A stretch of DNA of 64,000 nt, taken from contig NW_024881324.1 of NCBI RefSeq assembly GCF_018691265.1, positions 10,357,730-10,421,729 of the forward strand, in the 5' to 3' direction. The DNA is from Tyto alba. Taxonomy: Eukaryota; Chordata; Aves; Strigiformes; Tytonidae. Both the position numbers and the translations under genes were made by a program. Shown here in pieces: positions 26,421 to 37,500 of this stretch. Numbering within the stretch: the stretch's first letter is position 1; each line of letters starts with the position of its first letter. The notes beneath the pieces were generated by a model. The model did not search any database and was not told the DNA's origin. It was given only the letters and a program-made list of their open reading frames with translations.

Positions 26421-26551
26421 CTTGTGTATCCAAAATCTAAAAAATAGCCTAGTATTTCTTCCCTGGTATACTGTGGTATGTCTGTTTCACTCTGAACTTC
26501 AGGTTGTTTGTGCACAATCCTTCTAAAGGGTTGAAGATTAATTGTGCATCT
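26421..26551 (-). other. Orphan exon-like segment, unknown protein
   Basis: On the - strand, a strong pyrimidine tract (ttttcccttttctgtcag) precedes the segment and AAG|gtatga follows it, giving a 131-base internal exon. One frame is open across it and continues open on both sides for 131 codons in AT-rich DNA. It encodes a hydrophilic peptide including RRIVHKQPEVQSETDIPQYT and REEILGYFLDFGYTR. I do not recognise the protein and see no partner exon nearby. It may be a real exon of an unannotated gene, a decayed gene or chance. Confidence 0.25.
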
Positions 26552-28843
26552 CTGACAGAAAAGGGAAAAGGTAAAACTGAGAAGCAATGTTATATCTCTC
26601 TTAAAAATTATGTAAGTTCTGGGAAGCTGTTGAGAACCAGGGAAAACCATGCCTGTTATTTCTAAGCAATATTCACCTTGCCAAGAGAGAAGACACAATT
26701 GGGGTTTGGTAATAAGGCAAACAATTACTAATTTCCACCATGAGTTGAAAAGAATGATAGGCAAGCATTTTTCCAATCAAATGTTTCTTAATTTCAACAT
26801 ACTTACTTTTAGAACCCAAGTTGTTAGCTGAAAAGGTTTTGTTTTGATTAATGTCATCATTTTCATTCATTTAAAAGTCAGAAATGTCAAATCACTGTTA
26901 CATAGGAAGTTTTGCTTCTGGATCAAAGTGACATTTCATTTAGCAGTCTGAATAAACATAGTTTAAAAGCCAATAGAGCTGGAAGAGAGGGAGAAACTCG
27001 GAAACCTGAGTGAGTACTTCCAACTACTGAATCCAGTTTCTTCTTGTACACTAGTCTTCACTTTGGGACTGAAAATTCCCTCTGGATTTTGGCATTTTGG
27101 AACAACATTTTAAAAACAATTCAGAACAAATATATCAAGATGAGATAAACCACTTCCTGTGTTTCCCTTAAAAGTATATATTAGAAAAAAAAAAAATCTC
27201 ACACACAATAAAGAGGAGAGGCCCACACAAGAGTGTGCACAAGCCGCCTTTCAACATTTTAACTTTCCTGCTTGCCATACACAGCAGGTAGATGTTGCAA
27301 CATTTGCCTAGTCTCAGATTTTTAGTGAAATAACTCAGAATATTTTTATCTATTGTCATTAGTTGTCACTGTCACTGCTGCATCCCTGGGCAAGGCCCTC
27401 AGCTTTTGTTAGCAGTTAAAACATTTTTACACCTGTCACTCACACAGCTGTGAAAAAGAGTTAGAAAACTCAGACCCCTAGAAGCTACTAAAGCCCAAGA
27501 CAAATAAAGCCAGAGAAAATTAAAACTTGTGAATTACTCTAACCACATGATTTTGGGGAGTTTGACTCAGGATTTGAGGATGCCTGAAGCAGACTATGTT
27601 AGGCTTGCCATTTTGTCAATTATGTTTCATTTCATACATCAGGACAGTCACTGCAGAAATCATTATTACAGATGTCCCTAGGGACACAGAGCTCAGGCAG
27701 CCTTGCTCTACATGTTAAAAAGCTTTCTTGACTAATGCGTATCAGAAAATGCTTCTTCCTCACAGACCCCTGCATCACCTGCAGCTAAACCAGACCATAG
27801 CAGAGATGGAGCCTGTTAACTCTGGACATGCTCACATAACGCACAGAGGATGTTGTACAAGAACAGCCTTGGGCCCAGCTTTCAAGGAATGCCACCCTCA
27901 ACGGAAGCCAGCTTAGAATAGCAGTGAATTAAAAATACATAAATTGCGACATCCACACATGAGATAGAAGAACTGCAATGACAATAGAAACAAGTGTCAG
28001 AAAACTGGAAGAAAAATGTACTTACCCAGCTTCTCACATTTTCTTCATCCTAGAAAATGCCACTGATGGAGGCAAATCCCAGTTGTGCATCAATCCCTTG
28101 TTCTTAGAATATGCCCAGAAAAGAGAGCTAGGCACAAACCCCCAGTTTTGCTTTTTAGACACCCCCCCACACTCCCAAACCTTTCCTAGGGCTTTGTTTG
28201 GCTTTGAATCCTTTCCTCCCACCTGGCCTTAACTGCTGCCACCTGCCAGTGATTCAGTGATTTTCTGCCTTGCTCTTGCTTGTTTTGCCATGGTTGGATG
28301 CTGACTTGACAGAGAGGAAACCTAACCTTGCCAGTGCAAAAATATTAAAGAATATTTTAGAGGTGTCTAACTGGTCTCTAAACAAATTGTCAGCCCATGA
28401 GGAAGTAGGGATATTTGTTTCTACATCTGCCTCATTAGCGAAAGGCTGAGGGGATACCTAAACATTATATGGTAATGATGGACTTGATAGCCTGGAAATA
28501 CCATGCCCATCAGTGGAGACACATAATGGCATTACAGACATGTTGGTCTAAGATATTATCAGTTTACACTGTTTGCTGTCATCTCTGTACCTGAACCATA
28601 GTAAGTGAGTCAAGCCCATTTTGGTGCAATGTCAGGCAAGCTGGCCTAACTCACTCCTGTAGAAGGGGGCATGAGCAGAAGAGATTTTTGTGTTTACAAG
28701 GTGATTTACAACTCCAATTACTTGTTACTAGTCTTCAGTTGAACCGTGTTAATGGACTAACTTGGAGCTCCCAGTTTGTTTCTGTCCAAAGTCAGGAGAG
28801 CCCCTGAAGCAGACTGAGAGCATTGGCAGAGTGCATGAATGAG

Positions 28844-28869
28844 GCTCAGCTCAGCTCAGCTCGGCTCAG
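28844..28869. repeat. GCTCA pentanucleotide repeat
   Basis: Five tandem GCTCA/GCTCG units occur in a short purine-pyrimidine mixed context. Nothing else in the window repeats this unit. Confidence 0.85.
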
Positions 28870-29761
28870 GAGAGTAGCAGCTGTGAGCTGGGGTGTGATA
28901 CCAAGCAGATGGAAGATGGTATTTCCCTTAACCATCCCTCTAGATCTGCAGCAGCACATCTGTCTGTGCTTCTCCTTTCTTCCTTCTCTCCACTCCCTGA
29001 AAAGTTTTAGACTGAATTTCCTATTCCACTGAACCTCTAGTAGATGTTCATAACCACGGAGAGACGGTTACCTTTCCAGTGTATTTGCTTACTGCATCAT
29101 ACTGGCAGTAAAATAAGAAAGACTCCATGAAGTGTGGGGTGTCAGACTTCAGATCTTATCTGGAGCTCATCCTTTCTTTGCGATGTTTCTACAGCTGAAC
29201 TTCATCCCTTATCTGGGCTGAAGGATATGTGTCTTGCTTCTTGTATATGGGAAAACAAAGCAGATGGTCTCAGTCTGTGGGACAGGTGTACACATCAGAA
29301 AACTGTCACCGTACTTGACACCTTCCCAGCCATATTGGCCAAGATCCTCCAGAAAAGAAAAAAACATACCTTGCCATTTTGCATACATTTACATTGATTT
29401 GCATGCGTTCGGGCACCTACTTGAGCAGAAGCACATGCTTTCCCATTTTTAAAGTTGCACTACAGCAAAACCTCAGAAAGACTGGTGTGAAGATAACTTG
29501 TTAAATGCTGACTGCTTGGAGCCTTTGATATGCAAATCACTAATAAAAAGGGCCCTTCCATGCCATAGTCCTATTCTGTTCCTGCCTTTTGTCACAGGGA
29601 TGAGTCTTAACAAGGAGGAGCAGAGGAAGCAGCTCATGACAGTACTGCCCCTTCTCAGAAAGTCTGTAAAGGCAATTGAAAAGTCTTTTCTGCTGGATTT
29701 CCTAGGAAAAGACCAGTGACATTGTCAGAGTCCAAAAAACATATTCACATATCATTTTCCC

Positions 29762-29786
29762 TTTTTTTTTTTTTTTTTTTTTTTTT
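29762..29786. repeat. T run, 25 bases
   Basis: An uninterrupted T tract in otherwise mixed sequence, about 1.6 kb before the first ADTRP exon. Confidence 0.95.
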
Positions 29787-31056
29787 CTGGCAAGGGTTTT
29801 TCTCCAACCTCAAACAACCACAAAAGAATCTACATCTTTATTTTTCCTAAGTGAGGCAGAAATATTTCGTTAGGATTGTGATGGCTGGAATGCCTGGGGA
29901 ATCTGGATGTGGGCAATCTGAATTAGGCGAGAAGTCAATGAAACTCAGGAGGACATTGGAGTGCCTTAGTGCAAGGGCTGTTTCCCAACATGCATGCATA
30001 TTGCTGTCTGAGTTCATAGGAAATCATCCCACATGGAGCCTTACGTCCGGTACCAGGGGGAAAAAGAAATGCAAGAGAAAAACCAAAACAAACCAAAACA
30101 CAGCAGGTTGCTCAATGCTGCCTGTAGGCTAGTTAGAAGGGAAAGGAAAAAAAAAGAGATCCCTTAATGCAGTCTGCTTGGCCAAAGCCCAGCCCTGCCC
30201 ACGGAGACAGGGCTCAAGAAGAGCACCCCCTCTCCCCATCCTGTGTGGGGAAGGTCCTGGTGTGGGCTGGGGCATGGTACCTGCTCCCTGCCAAGGCCCC
30301 TGTGAAACACTCAGGTGGCAATTACTGCTGACAGCACTGTAATTACACAGACTCTGGCTCAAATAGGAAATGCCGTCTGTATTTTCCAGTGCTAACTAGG
30401 GCTGCTTGGCGAGGCATGAGGGCAGGGAAAAATGAGCATTTCCATGGGAGGTTTTTTGATCACTTCATTTTAGGGTCATTGCGGGCGTATGGGTTCTTCT
30501 CTTCTTTACCCCAGCCCTGATGGTGTGATAATGTCACGCCAGGGAAAAGGGGCTGTCTGAAGGTGAGTGGCATCAAGTAAAGAAGCAGATAGGTGAGATG
30601 CCCTGCCCAGTGCTTAGGGTTTGCCACCCAAGGTCTTTGCCCCATGTCTCCACCCCTGCCAGAGGTTCAAAGCAACTCGGGGTACATCCGACCTGCTGTG
30701 CACAGTTGTGACGGATCCTAGCAGCATAAAGGCAGCAGAGCCTTTTCCCACAAAAAGATGTCACCGCTCGCAGTGATTTTCAACCCCAAGGACCTTTGCC
30801 TACAGATCCTCTCAGCTTCCTTGCCACCTCCATAGTCTATCAACAAATCAACTCAGATTTTATTTCACAGTCCATTATGCTTCCCACTTCTTCCTTTGGC
30901 ACAAGGATAAAACAGTCTTAGAGGTTTCCCAAGCTGAGCTGGGGACATGGCTGCACCCATAGCTACAAGAGAGGAAAATGCTACTTGTTTTCACTTGCTA
31001 CTCGAACAATGACAGCCCGTTACACAAAATCAGCAGCAAAGCTCCCCCCACTTTTG

Positions 31057-31106
31057 AAAAAAAAAAAAAACCCAACAAAAAAGCAACAAACAAACCAACA
31101 AAAAAT
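31057..31106. repeat. A-rich CAAA/CCAA tract
   Basis: An A(14) run decays into CCCAACAAAAAAGCAACAAA-type sequence. It lies about 290 bases upstream of the ADTRP start codon, so it bounds any compact promoter. Confidence 0.9.
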
Positions 31107-31392
31107 TTATGTAACTCCACAGCTAATCCTCACTAATCTTGAGCAAGGCATTTAAATCCGGGCAATAAGCTTATTCCTCTTGCCCACCCCCCAGCCTATC
31201 CGTACAGTGAAAAGGGAAACAAACAGAAGCAAAGTTCACAGCCTTGTGCATATTCCTTCCGAGGACAGCAAAGTGGCTCTGAGTCTGCTCTGAAGTAAAG
31301 CCTCCTACCCCGACATTTCCCATGCACAGCGACCGAGGACCTTAAGAGGAAAGCTGCTTTTGGCTGGTTTATCACTTGCTCTTAGCTAAAGC

Positions 31393-31545
31393 ATGGAAAT
31401 CTCTACTCTCGCAACGTACCATTGCCTTGCTTTTGTCTGGTATTTTTTCATTGCCTATTCAATCACACACATAAGAACAGAAGAGCGGCCATCTGAAGTG
31501 TTCCTTTACGGTGGGCAGTGGAAATATTTGACAGTCCTCAATCTG
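31393..31545 (+). CDS. ADTRP: ADTRP exon 1 (first coding exon, residues 1-51)
   Basis: This is an open frame from the ATG at 31393 to a CTG codon followed by the donor gtaagc at 31546, phase 0. The start is supported by its context (A at -3, G at +4) and by N-terminal length: the ATG places Thr47 of the WKYLT motif exactly where the human protein has its catalytic threonine. The N-terminus holds a hydrophobic helix with YHCLAFVWYFF at residues 9-19, as in the first transmembrane segment of the family. An AG preceded by pyrimidines ends 7 bases upstream at 31385, so this could be an internal exon preceded by a non-coding first exon. Confidence 0.85.
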
Positions 31546-34500
31546 GTAAGCAAATCGTGTTGTACAGTGATACCAATATGTCTATTTGTTTGTCTGCCAT
31601 CTGTGCCTCAAGACATATGCAGCTGGTATATTTGCTGCTGTTAAACTGCCTCCTTTAACAGTTTATACCCCAAAGAAAACTAAGTAGGGATCTATGCTTG
31701 TCCCGTGAAAGGTATTCACAGATTTTATGCAGAAAGAAGATCGACTGGTGAGCTACTTGGCTTTCAGAAAGTACTCTGAAGCTAGCTGCCTCCTTATAAA
31801 AGAGACAAGCTATCAGTGAGGAGAGGGACAGAAAGGTAGGGTATGTCCAGCCAAGATACGTGCAAGTTTGATGCATGTTATCTAACCCTTAATTCAATAC
31901 ACATTATAATGATGATTGAAGTTTTACTTCAATTATTTAATAGGCTTTTGCATCCTGTAAATTACAGAGAAGGTAAAACAAAGCATAGCACGGTGCTAAT
32001 TTAGCCATTCAGAGTACATGCTTAGTTTGACAATCAGTTGAGAGCACAAGGGAATTAAAATCCAGCCTGCGGAGAGAGGTGCTTGTGACATTATTACATG
32101 TATTTTAACAATGCTATCAACTACTTGCTGAATTTCCTAAAAGTACACAGAAAAACATAAACCCTGATGTGTTCTGGTTCTCCTAATATGTTAACGTTTC
32201 ACAATATAGAAATCAAAATAAAACACGTGAGATACCTTGGGGGAGAAGGTTTGTTCACAGTCCATGTGGTTCATCAGTGACTCATGGCAGTGGTGGCAGC
32301 CGGGTGGAAATACCTGGCATGTGGAGAGGGTTCCTACAAGGGACACACTTCAGGGACCCTTGCTAAGCTGAAGGATGACCGCAGGGACCTCCGTAGGCTT
32401 TCGTTCATTCTGTGTGACCGTCACAGTTCAGCATCAGTGGGAGGTCTGGCCCGGGGTACGTTTGTCTCTGCTTTTCCTCTTCAGAAGGAGACACCCCGTG
32501 GTGGTTTCATGGAAGCCTAAAGGCTCCCCAGCTCCAACTGGAGCCTTTGGAGACACCCAGGGCATTGGGAAGTTTGGGTCCGTTCCAACTTCAACCATTC
32601 TGTGACCGTGAAATATTTGCCACCAAGAGGCAGTGAACGGCACATGAGGTGGCTACAACAGCCTGGGCTTCAGGGAGCCACAGCACCCTTCTTGGTGGCC
32701 ACAACAGCCTGGGCTTCAGGGAGCCACAGCACCCTTCTTGGTGGCCACAACAGCCTGGGCTTCAGGGAGCCACAGCACCCTTCTCAGTGGCCAAGATAAC
32801 TGTGCAAGGGTGAGGGCACTTACATCACTGCAATCAGGGTGCCGTATGCATGGCTCGTGGCTGTGTTGTCTTTGTATCATTACATTTAGGCTTTTTGTGA
32901 TGTTTCAAAAATAAATTTTTCCAAAATGCCAGGGATCAAATGGTTAGCATTCAACAACCTTAAGGATATTCTGTTTGTCAGTAGACTAAAACACCACCAG
33001 TCAAGTCCCAGGCAAGGAAGGGACTGTGTACCCAGCTCCTGTCCTTTGTTTTATGGGGGCAAAGCTGGCCCCGTTAAAATATCACCCATACTTTCAGGCA
33101 AAACAGCATCTCCACTCCCATCCCCTGGCACCATCACAATGACATCTATCACCCAATATATGACACAGCTCTAAAGCATGACATCAAGAGGAGAAAGAAA
33201 GTAACCCATCTCCCAGTATTTTGAGATGCAGAAATACTTACTGAAATTATCGCCCAGACTCCCTTAGTGACCAGCAGTGGATGATCAAGGAAAGGCTGCA
33301 CAAGAGAACAGCGTGTGTAAGCGTAAAATGAACTTCCCATGGCTCTACCCTCACACTGGCATACACCCACCCAGAAAATAAATCCAGGCCAAGGTGGCTA
33401 ATACCCATTCAAAGCCTTCTCTTCATTTAGCTAAAGGAAAAACATACCTGTTTATATTTCTGGTACCTTCCCTATCCTGTGGCAATGAGTGCTACAAAGC
33501 AAGTGTGCCTTGTGTAAAAGAGCAGTTCATTTTGCTGGTGTAAACCTGTTTCCTGACATCCTGAATTGGATGCTTCTTTACTTCTGTGTTATAATTTAAT
33601 CATCCGTCCCTGTTCACTTTTTCTTTGCCACCCATTAGAGACCTCTACCAGATTTTCCCCTCGGTTATTCTTTTCTGCAAGCTGGAAGCCAGAGCCTTTT
33701 TAATCTCTCCTCACAAAGGACTGCTTCTTTCATTAAAGCATCTTTGTCGCCCTTTGCAGTAGTTTTTCTAGTTTCAGAAAGGGGTAAGTAGGGCAGGCTG
33801 CAGTGGTTGAGCTATGAGCACAGCATCAATTTATACAGAGGCCTAAAGGTGTTTCCTTGTTTGTTGTTTATTTCTTCTTAACAATTTGTAACTCTGTATT
33901 TGTCTTTTTTGATTACTGGTGAGCAAGGGACCATCAATTTGAGCGAGCTATCCACTGTGAGTCCAACATTTCTTTCCTGGATGGTGATAGCTAATTTAGA
34001 ACCCACCGTTGAAAAATCTCATTGAAGTTGCTTTTTTTTCTAAGATGCATTACATTGCATTTACCAAACCAGATTTTCACCTGCTATTTGATGTCTCAGG
34101 CACTCAGTATCGTGAGATTCTTTGGCAATTTTGCAGTCAGGCTTAGTTTTGACAGAAAAAAAAAAAAAAAAAAAAAAAAAAAGATTTACAAAGCTTTACC
34201 ACCTCAGTGTTTGCTCCCTTCCCCAGCTCATTTACGGATCTGCTGAACAGCTCAAGTCTCATTAAATCTCCCTGAGCAGGGGCCCTTGCTCTGCTTCTCT
34301 AGTCCTTTGTCTCCCATTTTTAACCACTTATTGATCTGATTGCAACACTAAAATGGAGCTGTCAGGCAGCAAGGAGATAGTTTGAGCTGAAGATGTTGAA
34401 TATGTCTCATTCAGAAAATATGGCAATGAGGCAGGGTGTGCAAAATTACTGCTTCATGGTAGGCGGTCCTTCTTTTGCAGAGATGTGTTTTTTTACAGGA

Positions 34501-37500
34501 AGGGGTTGCCAAAAAGGGACAGAGGCCTGGGGAGATAAATGCCCTCATGTCCCCTTCTTCTGTTGACCTGGAGATCGCTTGTTGATATCTCCAGGTGGCA
34601 AAAGTTTCCTGCGCCACTGTATAAAAGAGGAAGAGGGTGAGAAGACAATATGGCCCAGGCTGCCATGAAGCTCCCTGTGGGGCTCCACAAGACCTAGAAG
34701 AGTCATTCCATGGTTTGGCATTAAAGCACTTCACTCTTGTTGCTGCTGAGGGACATCAAGGACCAAGAGGTGGCTGTCAACCACAGACGTCTATCAGGCG
34801 CACACCTGACGTGACATTTCTGTGCCTTTGGAAGCAGTCCCAGGAAACGCCTTGGGATGCCAGGAGGGATGGTCCCAGGGAAGAAGAGCAGGGAAAAGCT
34901 TCCCAGTGGGCTGTGCTGGTCCAGTGGAGACGCCACGCTGGGCAGGACTGGGCTGTGCCTTGGAGGCTTCCCCAGAGCCAGACACGCGGAGCATTTGTCC
35001 AGCTCTTCTACCTGTCTCCTATCAGACTGCAACTGCCTGGCTTCTGGCATCGGCTGGCTGAATTACTTGGAAATTTTCCCCAAAAAATTCCTCTTAGCTC
35101 TGTGGAATTACATTTTAAAATTTCCTTCTGTGGAAAGCTGTTGTGGCCGGCTCGCTCTGATCCAAAATGGAAATACTGGGAAACATGACATTTTCCAGGG
35201 ATGGAAATGCAGCTTGACTCCTAGCTCTGCTGGAGGGATGCTGGAAGAATTTCTTCTAGATATGACCCTCTTTTAGCACCTCATTCAACTCCTTGCCAGT
35301 CATGTGGCTCTCCCGAGAGAGCTACAGCTCTGACATTACTTTAGATTTGTTTATCTAGTTAATGATCATAGCAATAAAGATTCAGAAAGGAAATATTTTT
35401 GTAGGGGGAAAAAGATAAGTGGGCTTTGTATCAAAGGGGTTCATTGACCTATTATTGAACAAGCAGAAATGATAGATAAAAACAGTCTTGTATTCATTTG
35501 TCTGTGACACAAAACAGTACAAGTGGAATCATTCATTGCCTGAAATATCCGAGCTCATAAACTGCTCACTGCTGTAAATCTATTGGTAAACCATTGCATA
35601 ATGAGCACATTGCACCTTTAAAAACTATTAATTGCATTCCTGCCCCATTTTATTCCTTATGCTTTTATATGTTGTAATTGAAATACTTTTAAATTCTCCT
35701 GAAAGCTGTTTTTTATTTATTTCAAAATAGAGCCAATATTTAGTATACATATTTTCCAGGTTGCTATCATGTGAATGGATGTGTGTCTACACTAAATGTT
35801 GGCTGTTATGTCTAATACCCTACTCAAAATATTAGATTTATCCCCCTTTAAGGGCAGAGCTTGAAGCCCACTTCATTTTTTACTAGTTGGAGATTTCAAT
35901 ATACACATGGCTAGATCTTATAAGCAAAAGTGAATCACATCAGGTTAATTAAACAGAAACACCCCTTTGATCACTGCAGCAGATAAAAATTAAGGTTTAT
36001 ATTTGTCACTATGACTCTCAGTTTGGAAAATCAATCTGGCCAAATTAAGCATTTCTACAGCACCTAGTGTCATGGAGCTCTGCGGGTTCTAGAGAGGAAA
36101 GCAGCATCTTTCCAACAGGGATAATCATATCCATATTCTCCTCTTTGGGTTAATCATTAGCTTTCTGAATACTTCTAGTTTTCCTTCTGTTCGTGTGGGA
36201 ATACTTTAGGGGATCCTCTTTATTTACAGCCAGAGGATTTATATTCCACAAGCGGCTGCAATGGGTTTGTGAGCGCCAGCGCTGCTGTTTGGGAAATTCA
36301 CAGGACATCTGGAATAATTTGATGTTTTCATGTAATATTATTTTTCTTTTTATGTCAACATTTTCCAATTGGTGAAGGGCTGCGAGATTTGGATGTGCCT
36401 TTCTTACAGGAATATGCCTGGAAGAGCCTGGGTTTGGTGCTCTGACTCAAGTCTACCAGCAGTGAACCCTGCCAGACTGAGTGTTACTAGGGATGGTTCT
36501 AGCTAGGTTCAGTTTTCTGGCTTGAAAATTGTTTGTATATTCTTCCATTGCTCTTGGAAATACAGGGTGGTCACAAACTGTCTGAAACACCTTTGAAGCC
36601 ACAATGATGGACAAGGGTAGAGCTATGAGCAGTGCAAAAACAAGCTCCTGAGGCTGAGTTCAAACTCCTTCAGGAGTTGTTCTTCTCCACATTCAGCCAG
36701 AGAAATGGGTCAGGTTACACATCCGGATAAGCGTTTTCCATATGGAAGATAACATTGTCCTCCCCTGCATATGACAGAATATTTACCAGGCTGAGAATGT
36801 GGTTGTTTTGGGACTGTTTCTTTTCAGAAATGTTTGTTTTAGTTAATTTTGAAGGGGATAAGAAGCAGCCTATTCCTGTCCCATGATTAATGTAAGGCTG
36901 ACCATGAACAAGATAATAATAGCCCCATCCTCTGGGAACCCGGCCTCTCCCTAATTGCTTTATTGGCAATTAGTCACCATGTGGCACCAGACTGTCACCA
37001 CCCTCATGTTCATTTTTCATGCTTTTTACAGAAAGTTACTGCTGACTCTACAGTGTGTAATAAGAGCTTCTGTTTATTAACAGGCTTTTCTTAGCTCTTT
37101 AGGGACTTGGTTTTGGTGTCCTGGTGAGGCCAAGGACTGGGGCAGATGTTTGGGTTGAACATGTGTTTGGGTCTAAGCAAACTGTGCCCCAGTACAGACT
37201 TTTCTGAACTAGACCTGTGACTTGGAGGGTGGAATCCCTACTGACTGAAATTGTGCCTGCAGTTACAGAGGGTAATTGTGATAATGGGAGAGAAAGAGGA
37301 AGAAACCCACATTTAAAAGAGCTGGTTTGGGTACCTCAGAATTGAACAAAACCATATGTGAGTTCTGGTGAAGCTGGTTGGGTTTTTTGATGTAAAAATG
37401 TGGCTATTCACCCCGTGCTCTTGAGAGGAAAGGAGACACAGGGCTCTGCAGCTGAACTGGGTGGTATCTCAGATACCTTGTCCTGGGTGACCGTGGGCCA

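Larger units (their letters stand above)
26552..31392. other. Upstream flank of ADTRP, no gene seen
   Basis: Apart from the GCTCA repeat, the T run at 29.76 kb and the A-rich tract at 31.06 kb, no feature is evident. There is no CpG island or clear TATA box within 1 kb of the ADTRP start codon, so the promoter cannot be placed from sequence alone. Confidence 0.5.

Noticed and set aside
27690..27760. Stretch resembling old CR1 (TTGCTCTACATGTTAAAAAG)
   Set aside because: The similarity is short and no neighbouring CR1 block continues it.
32602..32799. Repeat-bearing open frame
   Set aside because: The 46-bp period shifts frame at each copy, so the translation is not a repeated peptide; the DNA repeat explains it.
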